Part shown: positions 11,415 through 20,561 of the stretch, piece by piece
Layout of the letters: each line of letters starts with the position of its first letter
How positions within the stretch are numbered: the first letter of the stretch is position 1
DNA from: Flavobacteriales bacterium
GTDB lineage: Bacteria > Bacteroidota > Bacteroidia > Flavobacteriales_F > PHOS-HE28
Length of the DNA: 62,043 nt
Direction of reading: 5' to 3'
Assembly: GCA_024103275.1 (NCBI GenBank)
Contig: JAGFIV010000122.1
Span: 1 to 62,043, forward strand
Program-made: the position numbers and the translations under genes
The notes under the pieces: model-generated
What the model was told of the DNA's origin: nothing
What the model saw: the letters and a program-made list of their open reading frames with translations, nothing else
The model's database searches: none

Positions 11415-12302
11415 ATGACGTTTCGCAGCACGTTCAACTGGTCTGCGGCCTTGGTACTGGCCATGGGCATGGCCGCCTGCGGGGGCGGGGGGCAGACCGA
11501 CCAAGGTCAACCCGGTACGGACACCTTGGCCGTGCAACCCGAGGGTGGCCTGGTGAAACTGGGGAACAAGGTGTTCAGCATCCCCTCACCGGTGCAGACG
11601 GTCCTGTTGATCCGGGAACTGAAGACACCTTATGAGGCCACGTTGCCCCTGCCCACGGACAGTGCGGCGCGCTTTGCCGGCAAACAGGCACAGGCATTGG
11701 CCCTTGGGGTGTACGGGGCGGACATGGCCTATGTGACGGCGTACGGGGATGGTCAGCGGGCGCTGAAAACCCTGAAGGCCGTCGAGCAATTGGCCACGCA
11801 GCTCAACATTTCCAATGCCTTCGACAAAGCGTTGATGGCGCGGTTCCAGGCAAACGTCAACAACATGGACAGCCTGCTGAGGTTAAGCGGGACTGCATTC
11901 CGCGCGGCTGACATGTATTTGAAGAACGACCAGCGGGAAGACATCTCCACCCACATCCTGGCAGGCGGCTGGGTGGAGGGTCTTTACCTGACGCTGGGGA
12001 CCACTGGCAGCCAGGTGGACCCCAAGGTAGCGGTGCGGCTGGCGGAACAGCGCCATACCCTGGACAACCTGATCGAGCTGCTGGAACGTGACGCGGGCTC
12101 CGAAAAACTGGTGGCGTTGCTGAAGGACCTCGCCACGTCGTACAATGGCGTCACCAGCGAATACACGTATGTGGAACCCACGGTGGATGCCGCGAACAAA
12201 ACGACCTACATCAACAGCACCAGCAAAGCGGAGGTCCCGCCCGGGGCCCTCGGGGAAATCATCCGAAAAGTGCGTGCCATCCGCGCCGCCATCATAGCAT
12301 GA
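11415..12302 (+). CDS. lipoprotein of unknown function
   Basis: 295-residue lipoprotein that I do not recognise. Residues 1-22 are a lipoprotein signal with lipobox MAAC (Cys ~22) followed by a Gly-rich CGGGG stretch. The mature protein is mostly helical and charged (for example KTLKAVEQLATQLN, RHTLDNLIELLERDAGSEKLVALLKDL), suggesting a helical bundle anchored to a membrane face. Its stop overlaps the start of the next gene as ATGA, so the two are translationally coupled and probably act together. No catalytic motif is visible. Confidence 0.75.
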   Translation: MTFRSTFNWSAALVLAMGMAACGGGGQTDQGQPGTDTLAVQPEGGLVKLGNKVFSIPSPVQTVLLIRELKTPYEATLPLPTDSAARFAGKQAQALALGVYGADMAYVTAYGDGQRALKTLKAVEQLATQLNISNAFDKALMARFQANVNNMDSLLRLSGTAFRAADMYLKNDQREDISTHILAGGWVEGLYLTLGTTGSQVDPKVAVRLAEQRHTLDNLIELLERDAGSEKLVALLKDLATSYNGVTSEYTYVEPTVDAANKTTYINSTSKAEVPPGALGEIIRKVRAIRAAIIA

Positions 12303-12724
12303 TCATGAGAAGGACCCTCGTTTACCTGGCAACCTGTGCGGCCTTGGCCTTCGCGGGCGGGGCCCATGCCCAATGCGATACCATCGCGACGCTCTGCGAA
12401 AAGAACATCACCGCGGAGTACATCCCGGACGGCCAGTTCTACCGGGCCTTGCTGCGCGAGGACGAAATGGCCGAGTTCGAGCTCACGCTCTTCGGCGGCG
12501 CCACCTACCGCGTGGCCGCGTGCAGCGGCATGGGCGACGGCAACCTGATCTTCAGCGTGTGGGACAAGCAGCGCAACCTGTTGTTCAGCAACAAGGAGTT
12601 CAACAACGACCCCTATTGGGATTTCGTGGTGGCCAACACCACGGACGTGATCATCAACGCGGAGCTTGATCCCGCCAAGGCCAACAGCGGCTGTGCGGTC
12701 CTGTTGATCGGTTTCAAGAAATAG
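12299..12724 (+). CDS. secreted protein of unknown function
   Basis: 141-residue exported protein; I do not recognise a family. Residues 1-24 are a signal peptide ending GGAHAQ, followed by a short cysteine pair (CDTIATLC). The mature part looks like an all-beta domain (EFELTLFGGATYRVAACSG, GNLIFSVWDKQRNLLFSN) ending VLLIGFKK, four cysteines in total. It overlaps the upstream lipoprotein stop by four bases (ATGA). A second ATG two codons later (12305) is an equally good start. A hairpin follows the stop. Confidence 0.75.
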   Translation: MIMRRTLVYLATCAALAFAGGAHAQCDTIATLCEKNITAEYIPDGQFYRALLREDEMAEFELTLFGGATYRVAACSGMGDGNLIFSVWDKQRNLLFSNKEFNNDPYWDFVVANTTDVIINAELDPAKANSGCAVLLIGFKK

Positions 12725-12747
12725 CTTCCGGCCACCCGGAACATTGG

Positions 12748-12775
12748 AACGGCCCTCGCGTAGAAGAGGGCCGTT
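12748..12775 (+). terminator. terminator-like hairpin
   Basis: Perfect 10-bp stem AACGGCCCTC / GAGGGCCGTT with an 8-nt loop, 23 bases after the stop of the secreted-protein gene. The following T content is weak. Confidence 0.6.
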
Positions 12776-12818
12776 GCCGTTCCTGCCCTTGCTGGTGCCG
12801 GCGGGGACGGAGGGAAAA

Positions 12819-15800
12819 ATGTCCGAGAAGATCTTAAGGGCCTTGTTGCAGCTCTTCGCGATCATCGTGAAGACGGAACGTGCGGAAGGAGGCGAGGCCG
12901 GCCATGAGGCCGTCCACCGCTTCCTCGCCCGGCAGTTCACCGCGCCTGCCGTCCGGGAGCACATGGCCTTGTTCGCCACGTTCGTCGCTGCCTTCCATGC
13001 CAGCGGGGGCAAGAGTGCACGCGGACGGAAGCGCACCAGCGTCAATTCGGTGAAGGTGCTGAAGATCTGCACGGAGGTGAACGAGGAGCTCAACCAGCGC
13101 CAGAAGTACATCGTCCTGGTACACTTGCTCGAGCTCATCCATGGCAAGGGCGAACCCGACCCCCTGGAGCTCGACTTCGTGGCCACCGTGGCGGAAACAT
13201 TCAACATCAGCCAGGAAGACTTCGCGCGGTGCAAGGCCTTCGTGGGCCATTGCCCGGGCGGACGCGACGATTCCCCCGACCTGCTTTACATCGATGCCGG
13301 CAAAGGCGAAGGATTGCAGCAGGCCAAGCACCTGCATGCCCATCATTTGGACGGGGAGGTGCGGGTGCTGCATGTGCCCGGGCTGACGCTGCACTTGATG
13401 CGCTTCCTCGGCGATGGCGAACTGCGGTTGAACGGCAAGCCGGTGGACAAGGAGCAAGTCTATGTCCTGGGGAACGGGGCCTCGCTGCGCGCCCCGCAGG
13501 GACCGCCGATCTATTACAGCGAGATCCTGGCCAAGTCCTTCCGTGATGACGGCAAGGAACGCATCATTTTCAAGGCCCAAGGGATCGAATACCGGTTTCC
13601 CAACGGACACGTGGGGCTGCATGAACTGCATTTGGCCGAAACGAGCGGCAAGCTCATCGGCGTAATGGGCGGCAGCGGCAGCGGAAAGAGCACGCTGCTG
13701 AACGTGCTGAACGGAAACTTGCGTCCCTCCAAAGGCAAAGTGACCATCAACGGGGTGGATGTGCATGGACAAGGGGACCTCATCCGGGGCGTGATCGGCT
13801 ACATCAGCCAGGACGACCTGCTGATCGAGGAGCTGACGGTGTACCAGAACCTCTTCTATAACGCAAAACTGTGCTTCGGCGACCGGGACCGGGCCGAGAT
13901 CGAAAGGCGGGTGCTGGACCTGCTGCAAAGCCTGGGACTGTACGGCATCAAGGACCTGAAGGTGGGCAACGCACTGGACAAGACCATCAGCGGCGGGCAA
14001 CGCAAGCGGCTCAACATAGCCCTGGAACTGATCCGCGAGCCCAGCGTCCTGTTCGTGGACGAGCCCACCAGCGGCCTCAGCTCCCGCGATTCGGAGAACA
14101 TCATGGACCTGCTGAGGGAACTGGCGCTGAAAGGCCGGATCATCTTCACGGTGATCCACCAGCCCTCCTCGGACATCTTCAAGCTTTTCGACCGGTTGCT
14201 CCTGATGGACCAGGAGGGCAACCCGGTCTACTACGGGGACCCCGTGGACGCGGTGGTCTATTTCAAGAAGGTCACCGGCCAGGCGGACAGCGACATGGGC
14301 CAGTGCGAGGCGTGCGGCAATGTGAACCCCGAGCAGATCTTCAATATCCTGGAGGCCAAGATCGTGGATGAATACGGCCACGAAACGGACCAGCGCCGCA
14401 TCGGGCCGGATGCCTGGAACGAGGTGTTCCGCGCGCAGATGGAAGTGCGCGTGGCCCAGGTGCCCGAGGAAAGCACGATACCGGAGAGCACCTTCCGGGC
14501 ACCGGGGAAGCTCCGCCAGATGGCGGTTTTCTTCAAGCGCGACGTGCTGTCCAAGCTGGCCAACACCCAGTATGTCCTGATCAATTTGCTGGAGGCGCCC
14601 GTCCTGGCCTTCTTCATGGCTTTCTTCCTGCGGTACCGCAGCGTGGGGCTCGGCGAGGAGAAGGAGTACGTGTTCCGCCACAATGACAACGTCCCGCAGT
14701 ACCTCTTCATCGCGGTGATCGTCTCCTTGTTCCTGGGCCTGTCGGTGGCCGCAGAGGAGATCATCCGCGACAGGAAGATCCTGCAGCGTGAGAAGTTCCT
14801 CGCGCTCAGCCGTGCGAGCTACCTGCTAAGCAAGACCGGCCTGTTGTTCCTCATCGCGGCCTTCCAAAGCCTGCTTTTCGTGATCGTCGGTGACGCCGTG
14901 CTCGGCTTCCAGGGCATGGGTTTCCGGCATTGGGCCGTGCTGTTTTCCACCGCGTGCTTCGCCAACGTCCTGGGCCTGAACGTCAGTGCCAGCTTCAACA
15001 GCGCGAAGGTGATCTACATGATGATCCCCCTCCTGATCATCCCCCAGCTCATGTTCAGCGGGATCATCGTGCGCTTCGACAAGCTCCATCCCTGGTTCGC
15101 CTCCGAGAAGAGCGTGCCCTGGGTGGGCAACATCATGGCCAGCCGGTGGGCCTATGAGGCCCTGGCCGTCGCCCAGTTCACCGACAATGCGTACGAACGC
15201 ATCTTCTACGACATGGACCGCCGGATGAAGACCGCCACTTGGAAGAAGGACCTGTGGGTGCGGGAACTGCAGGAACGGAGCAGGCAGGTACGGCGCGAGC
15301 TGGTGACCGGGCAGGTGGAAGGGGAGGGGATTGCCGGCAACCTGGCCTTGATACGCCATGAGATGGGCAAGGAGATCCGCCTGGTGCGCGGCCTGGAATT
15401 CCCCTACCTGGACCGCTTGGAACCCGGCCGCGTGGATGATGCCGTGCTGGATGAATTGGATTCCACGTTGGACCTCTTGACCCGACACTACCGCACCATA
15501 TACCGCGAAGCGGAACGCGCCAAGGATGCCCGCGTGGAGGCGATGACGGCGACGCCGGAGCTGAAAAAGGCCTACTTCGAACTGCTGGACCGCAACCGGA
15601 ACGAGAGCCTGGCCGATTTCGTCACCAACAAGAATGATGTGAACCTGATCACCGAATCAAACGGGGAGCTTGTCCAAAAGAGCGACCCGATCTATGTGAT
15701 CCCGCAGGAAGGGGGCTTCTTCGCGGCGCAATTCTATGCCCCCGCGAAACGGGCGTTCGGCCAGCTCATCCCCACCATTTGGGCCAACGTCATGCTCCTG

Positions 15801-15896
15801 TGGGGCATGACCCTGCTGTTCTGGCTTGCGCTCCGCTACAATTTCTTCCCTTGGCTTGTGGCACGGCTGAGCGCCGGCCCCCGGTTCGTACGGTGA
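12819..15896 (+). CDS. ABCG-type ABC transporter, TerB-like N-terminal domain
   Basis: 1025-residue single-chain half transporter. Residues ~1-145 form an all-helical acidic domain resembling TerB/DjlA-type domains; ~150-240 is a beta-rich segment. The ABC ATPase domain has Walker A GGSGSGKST (~284), signature ISGGQRKR (~390), Walker B VLFVDEPTSGL (~411) and the H-loop VIHQPSSD. After ~570 comes an ABC2-type membrane domain with about six hydrophobic segments, interrupted between the fifth and sixth by a ~200-residue soluble helical stretch. Domain order ATPase-then-membrane is typical of the ABCG/White class. Substrate unknown. The frame extends upstream to 12744, but GGAGG just before the ATG at 12819 decides the start. 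Confidence 0.9.
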   Translation: MSEKILRALLQLFAIIVKTERAEGGEAGHEAVHRFLARQFTAPAVREHMALFATFVAAFHASGGKSARGRKRTSVNSVKVLKICTEVNEELNQRQKYIVLVHLLELIHGKGEPDPLELDFVATVAETFNISQEDFARCKAFVGHCPGGRDDSPDLLYIDAGKGEGLQQAKHLHAHHLDGEVRVLHVPGLTLHLMRFLGDGELRLNGKPVDKEQVYVLGNGASLRAPQGPPIYYSEILAKSFRDDGKERIIFKAQGIEYRFPNGHVGLHELHLAETSGKLIGVMGGSGSGKSTLLNVLNGNLRPSKGKVTINGVDVHGQGDLIRGVIGYISQDDLLIEELTVYQNLFYNAKLCFGDRDRAEIERRVLDLLQSLGLYGIKDLKVGNALDKTISGGQRKRLNIALELIREPSVLFVDEPTSGLSSRDSENIMDLLRELALKGRIIFTVIHQPSSDIFKLFDRLLLMDQEGNPVYYGDPVDAVVYFKKVTGQADSDMGQCEACGNVNPEQIFNILEAKIVDEYGHETDQRRIGPDAWNEVFRAQMEVRVAQVPEESTIPESTFRAPGKLRQMAVFFKRDVLSKLANTQYVLINLLEAPVLAFFMAFFLRYRSVGLGEEKEYVFRHNDNVPQYLFIAVIVSLFLGLSVAAEEIIRDRKILQREKFLALSRASYLLSKTGLLFLIAAFQSLLFVIVGDAVLGFQGMGFRHWAVLFSTACFANVLGLNVSASFNSAKVIYMMIPLLIIPQLMFSGIIVRFDKLHPWFASEKSVPWVGNIMASRWAYEALAVAQFTDNAYERIFYDMDRRMKTATWKKDLWVRELQERSRQVRRELVTGQVEGEGIAGNLALIRHEMGKEIRLVRGLEFPYLDRLEPGRVDDAVLDELDSTLDLLTRHYRTIYREAERAKDARVEAMTATPELKKAYFELLDRNRNESLADFVTNKNDVNLITESNGELVQKSDPIYVIPQEGGFFAAQFYAPAKRAFGQLIPTIWANVMLLWGMTLLFWLALRYNFFPWLVARLSAGPRFVR

Positions 15897-15934
15897 GGCA
15901 AGAGCTTCCATTTGCGGGCAGTCCCGCCGGCGCC

Positions 15935-16327
15935 TCAGTTGTCGTCGACCTCCTGGATCTGCACCATGGTGAAGGGCAGCTTGATGATGGCCTGGTAATC
16001 CTCGCCGGCCTCCAGCATGTCCTCATCATCAGCCTCGTAGTGCCAAAGTACCTGCACCTCGTTGCCCGAATTCCGCACCGCCTCCAACCGCTTGAACAGG
16101 TCCAGGATGCATTTGCTCGAGCTGGTGTTGAAGTATTCGAGCTGGACCCGGAGCTGGGTCAGGGGCCGGGGCGCATGTGCATATTGATCGATCCAGTCGA
16201 TCAGGGGCTTGTAGAATTCGATGGAATTCTCCGGGATTGAACGCCCGCGAAGCTCCAACAGCCCGGTGGCGCTGTTGAAATGCACCGTGGGGGTCTTGGG
16301 GGTCCCGTCCAAAAGAATGTCGTTCAT
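15935..16327 (-). CDS. siaC: SiaC-family regulatory phosphoprotein (DUF1987)
   Basis: 130-residue DUF1987 protein. In Pseudomonas aeruginosa SiaC is phosphorylated by the kinase SiaB and dephosphorylated by SiaA, and its unphosphorylated form activates the diguanylate cyclase SiaD. The sequence shows the STAS-like layout with the phospho-acceptor neighbourhood YFNTSSSKCILDLFKRL (~64-80) and the usual start PTVHFNSATGLLELRGRSIPENSIEFY. It lies 10 bases downstream of a siaB-like kinase gene on the same strand, which supports the pairing. No siaA or siaD gene is in this window, so the output is unknown. It ends convergently with the ABC transporter gene. Confidence 0.9.
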   Translation of the reverse strand: MNDILLDGTPKTPTVHFNSATGLLELRGRSIPENSIEFYKPLIDWIDQYAHAPRPLTQLRVQLEYFNTSSSKCILDLFKRLEAVRNSGNEVQVLWHYEADDEDMLEAGEDYQAIIKLPFTMVQIQEVDDN

Positions 16328-16337
16328 GGGTCGGTCT

Positions 16338-16895
16338 TCAAGGAGTGACGTTTACGTTCAGGCTGAAAAAGGTATTGTTGCTGTCCAACGGGACGAACCC
16401 GTATTCCAGTTTCCGCCTGCTCTTGCGCGCGATGTCGATCAGGCCGAGGCCGCCCCCGCCGGACCGGGTGAAACGGCCGTCGCCCAAAGCATGCTTGTAC
16501 AGGTCGCGCAGCTGCTCGGGCTCGCATCCATTCACCTCGTCCAGGCGGCGCTTCAGGTCCTCCACCTCGGAGATGGCCATGGAATTGCCCGTAAGGACGG
16601 AGTACCCGCTGTTGGCCTGGGCCACCATCACGATGCCTTGGCGTTCCTCGGCCCGTGCCGCTTCCTCCCCGGGTATGGGCACGTGCTTGTTGTGGTGGTA
16701 CAGGTTCTGCAGGCATTCCATCACCACGTTGAAGACCCTTTTGCGCACCTTCTGGTCGGGCTCGGAATGGGCCATTTTCTGCTCGATGAGGTTGAGGATC
16801 GCGCTGATCAGTTCAGCGGAAAGATCGCCTTTGAAGGAAAGCATGATACGTTGTTTCTCAAGCTCATCATAAAGATCGAATATCCGGTCCACCAT
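16338..16895 (-). CDS. siaB: SiaB-family protein kinase (DUF6272)
   Basis: 185-residue GHKL-like kinase of the SiaB type, expected to phosphorylate the SiaC protein encoded next. Seen: the N-terminal MLSFKGDLSAELISAILNLIE, the ATP-lid helix KVRKRVFNVVMECLQNLYHH with the N-box Glu/Asn, and the glycine-rich G-box SGGGGLGLIDIARKSRRKLEYGF (~147-169). The open frame runs about 100 codons further upstream, but that part is low-quality (Cys/Arg-rich); ATG at 16895 begins the conserved domain. A TTTCTTTG box lies 32 bases upstream. Together with siaC it forms a two-gene partner-switch module. Confidence 0.9.
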   Translation of the reverse strand: MVDRIFDLYDELEKQRIMLSFKGDLSAELISAILNLIEQKMAHSEPDQKVRKRVFNVVMECLQNLYHHNKHVPIPGEEAARAEERQGIVMVAQANSGYSVLTGNSMAISEVEDLKRRLDEVNGCEPEQLRDLYKHALGDGRFTRSGGGGLGLIDIARKSRRKLEYGFVPLDSNNTFFSLNVNVTP

Positions 16896-17188
16896 GGCGT
16901 TCGAGGGGCATGTGCACATGCATCTGCAAAGAAATCCGTGCACGCAGTGGAACACGAGGTGCCGGCGCAGAGTTATCCACGTAATTGTGAACCCCCGCAG
17001 GTAGTCGCAGGGTTCACGGACCGGCAGGGGCCACGGCCGAGGCCTGAGCCCGGCACCGGTCCTCCATCCCAACCGATGTGCAGCGATATTTGCAGCGCTG
17101 CGACCGGGACGGCCCGGCCTGCACGGGTGCAAAGGAGAGGCACCTTGGCAGGTCATGCCGCGCGGACGCGCGAAGCCATCATCGTTAC

Positions 17189-17929
17189 ATGAGCACAACG
17201 GCCCTGGTCATCCTGTTCCTTGCCCTGCCCCTGGCGGCGGGGGCCTGGGTGCGGTTCAAGACCACGGACCCGGTGCAGGTCAAGTTGCTGTTGGCTTTCA
17301 GCGGGGCGTTCCTGCTGGGTGTCACCGTATTGCACATGCTGCCGGAGCTCTATGCCCGGGAACATGGGGATGTGGGCCTGTGGGTACTGGCCGGTTTCAT
17401 GCTCCAAGTGGTCCTGGAGTTCTTCAGCCGGGGTATTGAACATGGGCATGTCCATGTGCACCTGCCGGCCGGGACCGCCGAGGCGGAGCCACGCGCACTG
17501 GGCAGCCCCACCTTGCCCGTGATCACCCTGATCAGCCTGTTCGTCCACTCGTTTTCCGAGGGCATGCCCTTCGCCGATCCGCGCGTGGGGGGCGATATCG
17601 CCTTCGTCTCCGGGGTGCTGCTGCACAAGCTGCCCATGGCCATCGCCCTGGCCACGGTGTTGCAGCGTTCCGGGGTGGGCCCGGGACGTTCGTGGGCCAC
17701 GCTGGCGGTATTTGCCATGGCGGCACCGTTGGGCATCCTGTTCGGCCATGCCTTCGGCGAAAGCTTGGGGGAAGCATTCCTGTCGGGGGCCTTGGCCGTG
17801 GCCATCGGCATGCTGCTCCACATCAGCACCACCATCATTTTTGAGTCGACCCCGGACCATCATTTCAATGCACGGCGTTTCATTACCGTCATCCTGGGGG
17901 TCTTGTTGGCGATCGTGACGAGCCATTGA
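17189..17929 (+). CDS. ZIP-family metal transporter
   Basis: 246-residue inner-membrane protein with about eight hydrophobic segments. The family features are a His-rich loop after the third helix (HGHVHVHL, ~89-96) and two metal-site helices: HSFSEGMPF (~117) and HKLPMAIAL (~146), matching the HNxxxG / HExPxx core of ZIP zinc and iron importers with substitutions (Ser for Asn, Lys for Glu). Those changes leave metal preference open. The ATG at 17189 starts directly before the first membrane helix; the longer open frame upstream is not membrane-like. The EEP-family gene follows after 10 bases. Confidence 0.88.
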   Translation: MSTTALVILFLALPLAAGAWVRFKTTDPVQVKLLLAFSGAFLLGVTVLHMLPELYAREHGDVGLWVLAGFMLQVVLEFFSRGIEHGHVHVHLPAGTAEAEPRALGSPTLPVITLISLFVHSFSEGMPFADPRVGGDIAFVSGVLLHKLPMAIALATVLQRSGVGPGRSWATLAVFAMAAPLGILFGHAFGESLGEAFLSGALAVAIGMLLHISTTIIFESTPDHHFNARRFITVILGVLLAIVTSH

Positions 17930-17939
17930 ACACAAGGTT

Positions 17940-19082
17940 TTGCGGGTGGTGGAAGGCGTGAGGTCGAAGGCGGTGCAAGGTTCCCTGATCCTTGGTGCCG
18001 GACTGGCGCTGGCCCTTGGGCCGGACAGTTTCCCGTTCCTTGCCGTGCGTTCCTTCTTGGTGCCCATTGCGGTCCTTTTGCTGGCGGCCGCATGTTGGTG
18101 GATGTTCCGGGGACGGCACCTGCAAGGGGCGATGCTGGCCGTGGCCGCCCTGCTGGCCGCCGTACCACCGTTCCAAGCCTGGTGCACGGCGGGGACGGGA
18201 AGCGGGAAGGGGATGCCCCTCATCATCGCCCAGATGAATGTGCATGAAGGCAACAGGGAGCATGCCGCCGTGGTGGAAACGGCCCTTGGGCGCGGCGCCG
18301 ATGTAATCGCTTTGCAGGAAGTGGATGAACGCTGGTGGAGGGCGCTTGATGAAGGGCTTTCGGACCGGTATCCATGGTCCGTTCATGGATTCGGCGAGAA
18401 AAACCATGGAATCGCCTTGTTCAGCCGGTTGCCCCTGCACGAAGCTGATGTGTTCCCGCTAGAAGAGCTGCCGGCCATCCGGGCCGTGATCGGGAGGGAT
18501 TCCCTGGAAATGGTCGTTTATGCACTGCACCTGCGGGCTCCCGAGGGTGGCGCGAAGACCGCCTTGAGGAACCGCCAATGGGAAAGTCTGGCGATACGCA
18601 TGCTGGAGGAACGGCTGCCCGTATGCTTGGTAGGGGATCTGAACACCGTGCCTTGGGACAAGGCTTTCCGGGATTTCAGGGACCAAACGGGGATCCGCCC
18701 GGGCAGGTATTTGCTCAAGCCCACCTGGCCCGCGCTCGGACCGATGGCGCTCATTCCCATTGACCACCTGCTGGGCTCCAATGGCCTGGTGATCGGGGCC
18801 CAGGAAACGTTCAGGATCCCCGGGTCGGATCACCGGGGTGTTTTGGCCCGGGTGGCCGCTGCTTCCCAGGTACCGAGGCCCTGTGCGGACGGGGCATTGA
18901 GGGATGCGGCCCCTTTGGCGGATGGCTCCGCGCCGGCATCAGGAGGTGGTGTACAAACGAGCATCGCAGCGGGCTTGCAACGGATCGATCCATTGCAGAA
19001 GTTTGCGCCGCACAAACCGATCGACCTTGGATGGCAAGACGATGGACCAACGGGCAACCAAAGCCCTGGGATCACGTTTTAG
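17940..19082 (+). CDS. endonuclease/exonuclease/phosphatase-family membrane protein
   Basis: Up to 380 residues. The N-terminus has about three hydrophobic helices (LILGAGLALALG, LVPIAVLLLAAACWW, GAMLAVAALLAAVP), then an EEP catalytic domain with IIAQMNVHEGN (~94), metal-ligand Glu in IALQEVDERW (~121), GDLNTVPWD (~231) and the terminal SDHRGVLA (~298), as in DNase I-like phosphodiesterases. The active site should face the periplasm. The start is uncertain: only TTG/GTG codons are available (TTG 17940, GTG 17946). The last ~75 residues after SDHRG are Pro/Gly-rich and not part of the fold, so a frame extension there is possible. Confidence 0.83.
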   Translation: MRVVEGVRSKAVQGSLILGAGLALALGPDSFPFLAVRSFLVPIAVLLLAAACWWMFRGRHLQGAMLAVAALLAAVPPFQAWCTAGTGSGKGMPLIIAQMNVHEGNREHAAVVETALGRGADVIALQEVDERWWRALDEGLSDRYPWSVHGFGEKNHGIALFSRLPLHEADVFPLEELPAIRAVIGRDSLEMVVYALHLRAPEGGAKTALRNRQWESLAIRMLEERLPVCLVGDLNTVPWDKAFRDFRDQTGIRPGRYLLKPTWPALGPMALIPIDHLLGSNGLVIGAQETFRIPGSDHRGVLARVAAASQVPRPCADGALRDAAPLADGSAPASGGGVQTSIAAGLQRIDPLQKFAPHKPIDLGWQDDGPTGNQSPGITF

Positions 19083-19231
19083 CGATGGCCAGTAAGAAGC
19101 AAAGCCCACTATAGCTCCCTTGTTCAAGGTTGTTGGACCATGAGGTTGCCGGGGAACGCCGGAATGCGCTGCCTGGACAACCTACAAACCCCCATACGGA
19201 CAAAGTAAGAAATGACCAAATCCCAAATCGC

Positions 19232-19537
19232 ATGGTAGCTCAAACCCGAACCTTCATCCGCCTGGGCCTGCTTTCAATGGTGGGCCTGGCCTTCTACTAT
19301 GCCCACCTCTTTCTGGGCATGGTGGGAAACGCTTGGATCTTCAAGATGCTTGCGGTATTGTTCCTGTTGACGGCCGTTCCCCTGCCGATCATTGCGGTCA
19401 ACAACAGGAAGCTCTTTCCCGCACTGGAAAAATGGACCAAGACGTTGGTGGTCGCCGGCGCGCTGCTGCTGCTGGTCCATCACTTCCTGATGACCTTCAT
19501 CTTCGTGATGTTCCTGCCTGAAGGGCGTGTGCTCTAA
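19232..19537 (+). CDS. small three-helix membrane protein
   Basis: 101-residue predicted inner-membrane protein with three hydrophobic segments (LGLLSMVGLAFYYAHLFLGM, MLAVLFLLTAVPLPIIAV, TLVVAGALLLLVHHFLMTF) and a short N-terminal tail. I do not recognise a family. The frame opens earlier at 19130, but that part is polar and unlike a protein N-terminus; ATG at 19232 is the natural start. It stands alone; the 279 bases after it hold no gene I can support. Confidence 0.7.
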   Translation: MVAQTRTFIRLGLLSMVGLAFYYAHLFLGMVGNAWIFKMLAVLFLLTAVPLPIIAVNNRKLFPALEKWTKTLVVAGALLLLVHHFLMTFIFVMFLPEGRVL

Positions 19538-19816
19538 AGGACCGGGAAGACCACTGGGGTGAGGTGCCGCTAGCGAACGCTGCCAAGCGCCGACCGGGTG
19601 TTTGATACGCCTGGAACGGGGTATGTATCCGGCACGGAAGGCACGCCAGGGCCCCGGGCCGGCTGTGATGGGACCATCGACGACGGGCGTATGTGCTGCC
19701 TGTGTCCGTCGACTTGCCGAATGATCCATGGTGCCATTGCCCGGTGCCAAGGCAATGGTTTACCATGTCGCCATCGATGGAAATGAGGGGGCGGAAAAGT
19801 GCACGGAGCAACGGGT

Positions 19817-20503
19817 TCAGTGCTCTATCACAATTGAATCGGCCATTGCCCCCAGGTCCTTCAGCAGGTTGGTGATGTCTGCCACAAAGCTTTTGGGACC
19901 GCACACGTAGAACTGCTGGTCGAAGTTCTGGACCAGGGCGACCATGATGTTCCGGTCGATCCGCCGTTCCAGGAAGCCGATCACGTGCTGGCGCGTGAAA
20001 ATGTTGAGGAAATTCTTGCCCAGCATTTTGGTGAATTCATCATCCAGGATGACATCCGCCGCGGTTTGGTTGGAGCACACCAACGTATTTCCCTCCAGCT
20101 TTTTTTCCTTGTGCAGTTCGCGCAGGATGGCGACGAAGGGCGTCACCCCGGCACCACCCGCGAAGAAGAATCCCGGCCCCTGGTACCGGATGGCACCGAA
20201 GGGGTCGCTTAACAGCAACTCGTCATCCTTGTGGGCCAAGCCCAATTGGTGGGTAAGTCCTTGCCTTGCATCGTAGATCTTGATGATCAGCTCCAAGGTC
20301 CTGGCGCTGGTCAATGAAGTGAACGTGAAAGGTCCCGATCGTTCCCGCCAGCCATCGCGGTTGAGTGCGACACGTGCCGCTTGTCCCGGGGTATAGTGGT
20401 ATCCCTTGGGCTTCTCCAGCACGAAACGCTTCACATTGTGCGTTATGAACGCCGTGTCGAGGATCTTTACCGTATGAAGAAGCGGCAGGTCGGGAATTGT
20501 CAT
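19817..20503 (-). CDS. FNR-type flavin oxidoreductase
   Basis: 228-residue ferredoxin-NADP reductase-fold protein. The FAD domain (~1-100) shows a YTPGQAARVAL block and GPFTFTSL in the place of the RxYS FAD-binding motif; the NAD(P) domain has FFFAGGAGVTPFVAILREL (~112-130) and a C-terminal FYVCGPKSFV motif (~202). There is no 2Fe-2S ferredoxin domain, so it likely passes electrons between NAD(P)H and a separate partner such as a ferredoxin or globin. Cytoplasmic. The gene is single, 58 bases before yajQ in sequence but with its own start region. Confidence 0.88.
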   Translation of the reverse strand: MTIPDLPLLHTVKILDTAFITHNVKRFVLEKPKGYHYTPGQAARVALNRDGWRERSGPFTFTSLTSARTLELIIKIYDARQGLTHQLGLAHKDDELLLSDPFGAIRYQGPGFFFAGGAGVTPFVAILRELHKEKKLEGNTLVCSNQTAADVILDDEFTKMLGKNFLNIFTRQHVIGFLERRIDRNIMVALVQNFDQQFYVCGPKSFVADITNLLKDLGAMADSIVIEH

Positions 20504-20561
20504 TGATCAGGTGCGGCGGACCGGGCGCGAAGTGCCGTGCCTTGCAGGCAGCTTGGCCAAG

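Noticed and set aside
12834-14681. 615-codon minus-strand frame under the ABC transporter gene
   Set aside because: Shadow of a well-supported plus-strand gene; no recognisable domain.
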